Position numbers and translations under genes: made by a program
NCBI GenBank assembly: GCA_022393335.1
Contig: JAJEKB010020939.1
Location: 363,600 to 427,599 of the forward strand
DNA from: Macrotrachela quadricornifera
Lineage: Eukaryota; Rotifera; Eurotatoria; Philodinida; Philodinidae
Direction: 5' to 3'
DNA length: 64,000 nucleotides
The notes under the pieces: model-generated
The model's database searches: none
What the model was told of the DNA's origin: nothing
Seen by the model: only the letters and a program-made list of their open reading frames with translations
Shown: positions 55,979 to 64,000 of the stretch, in pieces
How positions within the stretch are numbered: the stretch's first letter is position 1
Layout of the letters: every line of letters begins with the position of its first letter

Positions 55979-58056
55979 CTTCTACAAAATAGAGGAAAAA
56001 AAAACGTATTATTACCACTTCTAATATGCAACTTTGATGGTGACTTACACGTGACTATAATATATTCGACACATACAGTATACTCATTCAAGCGAGAAAG
56101 AAAAAAGAAAAGAAAAATATATCAACATGTGACAGGATTCTTTCATCGTATGTACGATGCTCTATAGATATAAAAAGAAAAAACGATCGACGATAATGAT
56201 GTTAATACGATGAATCTCTGAACGATATTTTTATACTTTCAAAAGAAAAAGAAAGCGATAATGTTGCAATTTGTATGTGCCGATACACCGTAAAACATTA
56301 TACCTATAAAGCGTTTACAGAGATACAACGTATAATAAACCTCGTTTTTACTGTTTAAGACATATTTCTAAACTCTATTATATATTGGACATTCATATAT
56401 CTTTCGAAAGAATTCTTAAGCTACATAAATCCTGTCATGTATTCTTAGAGTCGATTAATAAAAACAAGTCTTCTAAAACAAATTTCGAAAAAGAGAAAAA
56501 AGAAATTCAACGTTCAATTAAAGAAAGAATTCTATGTACAATAATCGAGTTTAATCTTCTCGGTTATGAATACAAAATCTAAACGATATTTATAATCCAA
56601 GGAATCAAACTAGTTCTCTCAGTTTGTATGTACAAAATTGTTGGAAAAAAAATGTAACACATCAATCAATTTCATCAATAGAAACATGCATGAATAAAGA
56701 TATCAGTACTTCTCTAGATAATAAAAGAACAGTTATAATTGCCTGTGCATTTGATATACGACCGTTTAATAGTACTAACGATGATGGTTTTCATGCATTA
56801 TATTGATACTGCTGATACATCAGGTTTGAATCGATCTGGATAACCAACTGTTGAGCCTTTACTATCAGGTCGTACAAATATATTTGGCACAATAAAGCAA
56901 CTATCAAATGAATATCGAACTAAATTGAAAGAAAATTTACACTCTTGGAAACTATTTGACTTTTAATGTTCACTACACAAAAGAAGATCGATCCATCGCT
57001 TTTATGTTGAAAACAAACTTATTTTTTGGCATAGAAACAGGAGAAAATATAGTTTGAGTTATAAAAAGCTGCGTTATCTTCATACGATAACGATCCAGAT
57101 AGAACCCATACCATCTATTTGACAGATAATGCGTCGAATTTTATTTCTGGTTTCCAAAATAAAGTTCACCTTAGATATATAATGTAAGTAGGCTCTTTGG
57201 AAAAATGGTAAAAATTTCTCTATGTAGAAAGGAGGATTCTTTTAAGTTAAAGTACTATTTAGTTTTCTTCAAAGATCTTCAATTGAGAGAGCAACAAAAA
57301 ATGAAATTTTAATTTGTTTGCTCATTCTGTCATTGTTTCAGGTCGCTGCTATACCTTGGTAGTACAATATTCACTTGAAAAATGTTCCAAAATCAAATTA
57401 TTGATCAAAGCATGTAGCAATTTAATCACTCATTTTCAAACAACGTGAATTAGATAACATGTTATCAATGTATCACTCAATAGAACGTATACTATTCGAG
57501 TGAAACGCGTATTCTGATTGTATACCGCATAGTTCCTAATAAATGGCGGGACTTTGCAGCGCATATTATAAACTCAAAATGCATATAATTAAAAAAAACA
57601 ACAAAGCGTACCAGAAGATGCAATGTGAAAAGCTCTACAATCCACAATATAACGCTTATTTAAATTGACTATCTTTTGTTTTCAAAAAAAAGTAACATTC
57701 TATAAGTTCTGTTTTGACCCTTGCGAAAACTAATCACAAGGAGGATGTGAACTTTTTTAAAAATAAAAAGCACATAATTAAAATTAATTGTTTATTGTAA
57801 AGTGTAGAGCCATTCACACAGCATCATGTGATATTTTTTTTTTGATAATACGTATTTTAAACGTAAAATATATAATGCAAAGTATTGTCATTTTGTTATT
57901 GGTCATCTATTAAGAGAATTCTGAAAATTTTGTCTGCTCCATTATTATAGAAGACCTCGAGTCTATTAATGTAGAGAAGTTCATGTGTTTGATATAGATT
58001 ATTAAGCTCTCGTGACTACTGTATGACCAGTCAATATGTACGTAAAGCGTAAACGA
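55979..58056. other. Intergenic DNA
   Basis: Two kilobases without a supported gene. Small ORFs (56385, 56624) have no domain. Confidence 0.5.
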
Positions 58057-58557
58057 TTAACGAGAGAACCGTCCCAACTGATCCATCGCTTTTAAGTCGA
58101 AATGGTATGCATCATGTAGATCCTAATGAACTATAAATACACTGAAAAAAGTTGGGGCCCATAGCTTATTACTGCAGAGATATTGCATTTTGAAAGGTAT
58201 ATTTTACCTCAGTCCCATGGTTCCCCTCAGGAACATCAGAAAAACTGGCTTTACAGAGATAGCTCCAAGAGAGGATAGGAGCCATTGAAAAGGCTGAAAC
58301 TTTCACGGTGTACTATTCTCTCCAAGAGCTATTTCTGTAAAAAGTTTCAACTTGAAAATCGAAAGTCAGTTTTTCTAATGTTTCTGAGGAGGAATACGAG
58401 ACTGAGGTAAAAAAAAACTCTTCAAATGCAATATCTCTACAATAATATACTATGGGCCCGAGGCTTTCTAGTGTATTCATAGCTCATTAGGGTCTACATG
58501 ATGCATATCGTTTTGGCTTAAAAGCGATGGATCAGTTAGGACAGGTCTCTCGTTAGC
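58057..58557. mobile_element. Foldback element, about 500 bp
   Basis: Arms 58057-58165 and 58450-58557 (ACGAGAGAACCGTCC... / ...GGACAGGTCTCTCGT) with inner arms around CTCAGTCCC / GAGACTGAGG; centre near 58300. Related to the sequence at 300-480. Confidence 0.75.
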
Positions 58558-59320
58558 ATAAAGGCAGAATAAACTATATTGCCGCTTTCTTTAATATATG
58601 GTGATTTAAATTTAAAAAAAAACATTGAGTGACAAATGAAGTCAATGTTTTGGCGAATGTATTACTTCAATCCGTACGACTAAATGTATTCCTACATTCA
58701 ATACGAGTTAAAACCATCGATGCTTCTCCGATAAACACATGTAGCAGTAAAATTCAATGGATTCGGATGAATTAATTTTTAACCTAATTAATTAATAACT
58801 CGATCAATATTTGACAGATTTCTTTCCTATGGCACACTTAAACTATTGACGGCATCCTCTATAAATTGACAAAGTTTCAGGATATATTAGGATCAGAATC
58901 TCTCCCCCTTGAATCAAACTAACAGATTATATTACCAGAGAAATTTTTTATTTTAATGTAGGATAAGGTAAATATCTTGAGAGATGAGCGACCTCTTTTT
59001 TCATAAAAATAAACTTCTAGTCCTTTTTATAGAAGTTAGATAAAAGAAAACAAATTTAATTCACATTGATGAATTCTTAAATTAAATCTTTGATTTAAAA
59101 ACAAAAAAATATGAAAATTGGAGAATTTCATAATAGAATAGAATTCATACACCATAGAAGTAATATTGCTACTTATGACAAAAAAGAAAAAGAAAAAGAA
59201 AAATTCAATGAGAATTATTTTTTTTAAATGAAGAAAAGAAAAAAAAACAGTTCTTTTTTTTTGTTTACCAGGCATGATTTACGAGAGTGCATTACATTTG
59301 CAATATTTTTGTTTGCAAAT
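58558..59320. other. Intergenic, upstream of the U-box gene
   Basis: AT-rich with poly-A/T runs. The ORF start at 59228 lies in an A-rich run and is replaced by ATG 59321. Confidence 0.5.
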
Positions 59321-60541
59321 ATGGTTCAAGAAACTAGCGCAAAAGATGTTGAAAATGATGATCTTATTTGTCCTATTACAATGGAATATTTTCATGATCC
59401 AGTTATTGCTAAAGATGGTTATGTTTATGAACGAGAAGCCATTACAAAATGGATATCCGAACATGGTACAAGTCCATTCACTAGAGAACCATTACAAATG
59501 CATGATCTACGACCTGATGTTCGTTTGAAACGTCTTGCCGCTCAGCGACGAAATTCTACTGTGTCATATAATGCAAAAGAAAATTCTGTGACACTACCAC
59601 CTGTACGACGAGTATCAGAAAATAAAAGACGATCAACTTCAATAGCAGTTCCTAATTCAAGGGAAACAAATCATCAACCAAAGAAATGCGCACCCAGGAC
59701 AATTCCTCTGATCATTAGTGGAATTATTATACTTGTCTTTGTGGTTCTTACAATTGTTTTCACCACAAAAGCTTTAACTACTTCAGGTAATATTATATTT
59801 TTTTCAGATTATATCGCTGCAACTTATTTGTACAGGATTGGAAATAATATTTTGATCGGAGAGTACTGCTATAATTTTAAATAGAGTGAATAATTAAATC
59901 GAATTCAAAAAAATTTCCTACATCAACAAATGTAGAAAATTTCTTAAATTCATTATTTATTCTATTTGAAATTATAGCAGTACTCTCCTATCAAAATATT
60001 ATTTCGAATTCTATATATAAAAATCTATCAAAAAAATTCCGATATACAAATGTATTTTTAACTCAATGTTAAATTATTTTTTTTTGTAAAGATAACTGTA
60101 CAATTTTATCAATAACAATGTCTTACTTATTCTATAGATATTTCCTCTTCAGCTTCTTCAAAAATGAATAAAACATCAACTTATTCAAATTCATTAACAA
60201 CAAATAGTTCAATGTTTATTCGACCGCGGACTAATACCAGTGAATATTATTACGAAGCAATTCAAGTAATTGTGCCAACCAATGGTGCATATGCATTCAA
60301 GAGCGCTAGTAATATGGACATGTATGGTTATTTATATTCTAAATATTTTAATGCCACAAATCCATGGGCTAACCAAATAGCATATGATGACGATCATGGT
60401 GGTAATCATCAGTTTTATTTTAAAACTTACCTTTATTCTAATAATTATACTTTGGTGGTCACGACGTTTCCTGCAAATGTTACAGGGTCATTCTCGATTT
60501 TTGTTACCGGTTCAGACTATGTTACTTTTCAAAAATTATAA
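59321..60541 (+). CDS. U-box protein with one TM segment and extracellular tail
   Basis: Exons 59321-59786 and 60138-60541 (351-bp GT-AG intron, phase 1) encode 289 aa. A U-box (about residues 13-80) has LICPITMEYFHDPVIAKDGY, YERE and SPFTREPL, the fold that recruits an E2 for ubiquitin transfer. A basic Ser/Arg-rich linker follows, then a TM segment (about 134-155, IPLIISGIIILVFVVLTIVF), then a Ser/Thr/Asn-rich, N-glycosylation-rich domain of about 130 aa ending 'VTGSDYVTFQKL'. It is probably a membrane-anchored E3 with a cytosolic U-box; U-box plus single TM plus ectodomain is unusual for animals. ATG 59321 (MVQETS) is preferred over the ATG at 59228. Confidence 0.75.
59838..60006. repeat. 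Small foldback in the U-box gene intron
   Basis: GAAATAATATTTTGATCGGAGAG (discontinuous) at 59841 and its inverse ending near 60004 form arms of about 55 bp (ACTGCTATAATTT / AAATTATAGCAGT). Accounts for the intron length. Confidence 0.75.
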
Positions 60542-61137
60542 ATTTATTTACCTAATAAAATCAAATTTCAATGTATCATAGACTTTCTTTAAAGAGTTTT
60601 TTTCTGAATATAATAAAAAAAATATAACTGAATATTTTTAGACATAACGGGAATAATTTACCGTGAAACTTTCAGACTCATTTGTTACTCATATATATAT
60701 AGGCGGATGCGATGCTAGTATTTCAGGATAGAAATAATAAATAGATCTGAAACAGTCAAAATAAATTAGGCTCATAAAGGCCTATGTCGATGCAAAGCTT
60801 CAGGACAATATTTAAAATCAGTTTTTGTGATATACTAGAGGAAAGCTACGGCATTCTATTAAAAAAGTATTCTAAAAACGCAGTTTCTCAGTATAAATAA
60901 GTCATCACAGCTCATTAGGAATTATAAGATACACATAGTCTCAACTCAAAAACGAAAAAGAATTTGAAAATTTATTAATTAAATCATTATCATATAATTC
61001 ATTGTAATCAAGATAATTGTAATATAAAGGAAATCTATATCAGAATTCTTAATATAGTTCAAAAACTATTTTTTACAAAATTACCTGTTGATATTTTATT
61101 AGTATAATCTATATCATGATATAATTATCGTTCATAG
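60542..61137. other. Intergenic between convergent genes
   Basis: Nothing recognised; AATAAAA at 60555 may be the U-box gene poly(A) signal. Confidence 0.5.
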
Positions 61138-63936
61138 TCAATCTTTTAATTTATTTCTTAGTGTATGTAGATTTCCTATGTAACCTTGAAGAACAAAATC
61201 ATCTGACGATAGTACAGTTTGTGCAATATCTATAGCACATTCACAAAATTCAATTGCTTTCGTGTATTCACCCATTTGAGTATATACTACACAAATCAAA
61301 TTGTATAATGCTGCCAAATCAAAATTACCAAGAACAGGAACTTTTTTTTCGATTTCAAGTACTCTTTTGTAATATGTAAGTGCTTTTAAGTCCTCACCCA
61401 TGCTGTAATACACTGTACCATGACGCATGTAGGCGAAAACAAAGTCAGAATGATCTGGAGAACGAATTTTTTCATAGATTTCGAGAGATTTTTCGTAATA
61501 TGTAAGTGCTTCTGAGTATTTGTTCATTCTGTTATACACAGAAGCAATATCGTTATAGGATCTAGCCAATTCAGGATCATTTGAAGAAAGAATTTCTTGC
61601 TGAATTTGTAGTGATTCTTCATAAAAAGAAAGTGCTTTCACATAGTTTCCCATGGCCACATGCACGTGACCAATCTTTCTAAAAGATGAAACTAAATCTG
61701 GATGATTTAGAGGAAGAGTATTTTGTCGAATTTTGAGTGTTTGTTCATAATATGGAAGAGCTTTTGAATAATGGCCTATCGTTGCGTATACTGAACCGAC
61801 ACACTCATAAGATACGGCCAAATGAGGATGATTTAATGGAAGAATTTTTTCATCTATTTCCAGTGCTTTTTCATAAAATGTATGTGATTTCAAATATTCA
61901 CCCATTTCATAATATATTAACGCAATATTACTATAAGTAATGGCGACACGAGGATGATTTAAAGATCGAGTTTTCTGCCAAATTTCAATTGCTTTTTCAT
62001 ATAAAGAAAATGCCTTGGAATAGTCACCCAATTTCTTAGATATTATTCCGAGATCGTTGTAAGCATTAGCCAAATCGGAATGATCTGGAGGAAGTACTTT
62101 TTTTTTAATTTCAAGTGCTTTTTCCAAAAATGGCATTCCTTTCAAATGTTCATTCATCTTTACATACCTTATACCGATATTTTGGTAGGAGTTAGCCAAA
62201 CTGGGATGATTAGAGGGAAGAATTTTTTCAAGAATTTCAAGTGATTTTTTGCAAAAGGAGATTGCTTTCAAATTATCACCCATTTCACCATACACTGAAG
62301 CAATGTTGTTGTAAAAATTAGCCAAATCAGGATGATTTGGTGAACGAATATCTTGCGAAATTTCAAGCGCTTTTTCGAAAAACGATAGTGCTTTAGGATA
62401 TGCCCTGCAATTGTAATACACCGCACCAATATTATTGTAGCAGGCAGAAAAAAAAAGATGTTTTTGAGGAACAGTTTTTTGGAACTTTTCGAGTGATTTT
62501 TGATAAAATGACAAAGCTTCTTCGTGCTTTTCTTGATACAGTTTAGCCGTTCCTAGTTTCTCGTAAATGAATCCTTTTTCAGCCTCATTTGTTATCTGAT
62601 TAAGTAGAATTTCATATATTTCTTGAGCTTTAGAAAATTGTTCCATTTTAATGAGTAATTCAGCCAAACGTACCCATCCATTTGAATTTGGAAAAGTCTC
62701 TTCTCGTATATGTTCTGTAAGAGCACGAAGTTCTTGGTCATTGTCATCAGTTAATGTTAGATTCACTTGCCAGAGAAGATTATTTTCATCTATAGATTTA
62801 ATATCACATATACGAAAAATTGTATGCATTGAAAAAAGAACTTCATCTTCTATCTCGAAATAACTAATATTATTGATTGAAGCAAAAGGTGTTGATGTTA
62901 TTGAAGGATTAACATTTATCTCAAATAGAATTCCAATTAAATCCGAACTTGTTCCATTACTTTCAGCAAAAGCAAAGGAAACTTCACGATCTTTACTAGT
63001 CGATAAAAAACTATTAAATGATATAAGTCCATTTTTAATTTTCATCATTTGATTAAAATCATTTTTGGATAAACCTTGACCACGATAGACAGTGAAAGGT
63101 TTCATAGAATGATATTGTTCAATATGTAACTGTTTGATATGATTATGAAGATTTTGTATAAAGAAACCCATTTTAAGGATTATATCTACATTCATTGTTC
63201 GTAAAGCTTGATTAAGCATTGGATATAAAAAACTTTCACAAGTATACCAATGAATAGGTGTTTTTTCATGATATTTTTGTTCAAATTCATCAATATTATT
63301 CAATTGATATTCATTATTAGTCATTATTTCACGGCAATAATTAATAAATTCTTTTAAATGTTTTTCTTGAAATTTAATTGTAAATATAATTTCTTTAAGA
63401 ATTTGTGTATACATAAATGATGGATCTAATTGATCGAAATTATTATTTAATTCAATTTCATTTGTAGAAATAAAACTAATTGATATCGCATTATGTTCGC
63501 ATTGTTGAATAGTTTGTTTAAGAGCTTTATAAATAGGTAAAATTTCTGTAAAAATACCTTTTATTTTTGACCATTCATTTATCCAATTTTCATATACTAT
63601 TTTATTTTTACAAAATATAAAGATTGAATTGAGTTGAATAATATCATGAATTAAAGATACAATATATTGATTAAATTCACCAGAAATTATCATAAGGACT
63701 TTTACATTGTCATTATCAGTAAGAAAATCAATGCATTGATCTACATCAGTAAACATATTCACTCTATTAACTATACGATGTAATTGAATAATTGTATTCT
63801 GATAAATTTCATTGTTGTTTTTATTGATATTGATATCCAACCAAATGAGAAGAACATTTTCGACTGAATGAACATTACTATGTCGATTTATGTTCATGAA
63901 ATCGTTGGTAATAGCGTTTGATAATTCATTATCCAT
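61138..63936 (-). CDS. ADP-ribosyltransferase (ART) with 12 kinesin-light-chain-type TPRs
   Basis: 932 aa, single exon, ATG 63936. The N-terminal ~260 residues are unassigned. An ART domain follows, with the R-S-E triad of arginine-specific mono-ADP-ribosyltransferases: VYRGQ (Arg about 283), FNSFLSTS (about 308) and EIEDEVLF with an ExE-type motif (about 363). Residues about 420-925 hold twelve TPRs of about 42 aa (Y.NIA.VY..MG.Y.KAL.FYEK.LEI), the kinesin-light-chain type, for protein binding. No signal peptide, so cytosolic. It likely modifies a partner recruited by the TPR solenoid, using NAD+. ART-TPR fusions form a large family in bdelloids. The uninterrupted frame suggests an active gene. 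Confidence 0.92.
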   Translation of the reverse strand: MDNELSNAITNDFMNINRHSNVHSVENVLLIWLDININKNNNEIYQNTIIQLHRIVNRVNMFTDVDQCIDFLTDNDNVKVLMIISGEFNQYIVSLIHDIIQLNSIFIFCKNKIVYENWINEWSKIKGIFTEILPIYKALKQTIQQCEHNAISISFISTNEIELNNNFDQLDPSFMYTQILKEIIFTIKFQEKHLKEFINYCREIMTNNEYQLNNIDEFEQKYHEKTPIHWYTCESFLYPMLNQALRTMNVDIILKMGFFIQNLHNHIKQLHIEQYHSMKPFTVYRGQGLSKNDFNQMMKIKNGLISFNSFLSTSKDREVSFAFAESNGTSSDLIGILFEINVNPSITSTPFASINNISYFEIEDEVLFSMHTIFRICDIKSIDENNLLWQVNLTLTDDNDQELRALTEHIREETFPNSNGWVRLAELLIKMEQFSKAQEIYEILLNQITNEAEKGFIYEKLGTAKLYQEKHEEALSFYQKSLEKFQKTVPQKHLFFSACYNNIGAVYYNCRAYPKALSFFEKALEISQDIRSPNHPDLANFYNNIASVYGEMGDNLKAISFCKKSLEILEKILPSNHPSLANSYQNIGIRYVKMNEHLKGMPFLEKALEIKKKVLPPDHSDLANAYNDLGIISKKLGDYSKAFSLYEKAIEIWQKTRSLNHPRVAITYSNIALIYYEMGEYLKSHTFYEKALEIDEKILPLNHPHLAVSYECVGSVYATIGHYSKALPYYEQTLKIRQNTLPLNHPDLVSSFRKIGHVHVAMGNYVKALSFYEESLQIQQEILSSNDPELARSYNDIASVYNRMNKYSEALTYYEKSLEIYEKIRSPDHSDFVFAYMRHGTVYYSMGEDLKALTYYKRVLEIEKKVPVLGNFDLAALYNLICVVYTQMGEYTKAIEFCECAIDIAQTVLSSDDFVLQGYIGNLHTLRNKLKD

Positions 63937-64000
63937 AGTTTGTTTATTATAAAAACATTAATTGATATAAGAAAAAAAACAGTAGCTTATATAGATATCA

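Overview
This window looks like AT-rich genomic DNA from a bdelloid rotifer (Adineta/Rotaria-like). The inference rests on four things: short GT-AG introns of about 50-70 bp, an ADP-ribosyltransferase fused to kinesin-light-chain-type TPRs, an intron-bearing Penelope-like reverse transcriptase with no visible endonuclease together with hammerhead ribozyme motifs, and bacterial-type enzymes (a haloalkane dehalogenase) that carry introns. No species name can be given from sequence alone.

Layout. 1-8800: mostly repeats (a perfect 119-bp-arm inverted repeat at the left edge, smaller foldbacks, two Helitron copies) around one small two-exon TerB-like gene (2406-2996) and a decayed minus-strand reading split by a 914-bp foldback element. 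8800-14000: two intronless genes, a rhodopsin-type GPCR (8862-9911, with a CRE and TATA box) and a CYP2-like cytochrome P450 (12340-13842). Between them lie a minus-strand Helitron and a hAT transposase relic. 14000-16900: dispersed AT-rich repeats and three spaced copies of a hairpin unit. 16900-30800: an accessory block that resembles a decayed bdelloid telomere-associated Penelope/Athena element ('Terminon'). It holds a perfect hammerhead ribozyme on the minus strand (17418-17461), an intron-bearing Penelope RT with splice-site lesions (about 17.5-19.66 kb), a complete and apparently very young Ty3/gypsy LTR retrotransposon (19937-26083; identical-length LTRs, 5-bp TSD) inserted in a small ORF, a (GGGTGA)n array inside an inverted repeat, a decayed multi-exon gene, an intact-looking four-exon gene for a 146-aa protein of unknown function (28365-28990), and three more hammerhead motifs (29470-29780).

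30800-47500: MITE-rich DNA (hAT-like and Tc1/mariner-like, several with clear target-site duplications). It contains a two-exon membrane protein gene whose 1-kb intron is packed with repeats, a 1.2-kb nested palindrome, a non-LTR RT relic, a Thr-rich membrane-anchored gene with a discoidin-like ectodomain (minus), and an ACGCGT-rich foldback element. 48200-51200: a decayed cyclophilin-type PPIase gene (minus) whose splice donor was duplicated by a hAT MITE, lying next to a mariner whose DD34D transposase is intact except for a frameshift in an A8 run. 52200-56000: two alpha/beta-hydrolase genes in opposite orientation, a haloalkane dehalogenase (split by an intron exactly before its catalytic Asp) and an epoxide-hydrolase-like protein; this is a plausible horizontally acquired, xenobiotic-type pair. 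58000-64000: another foldback, a U-box/single-TM gene, and a 932-aa ART-TPR protein gene on the minus strand.

The host genes do not form an operon or one pathway. The coherent theme is layered mobile DNA: Penelope/hammerhead, LTR, mariner, hAT, Helitron and foldback families inserting into one another and into introns.
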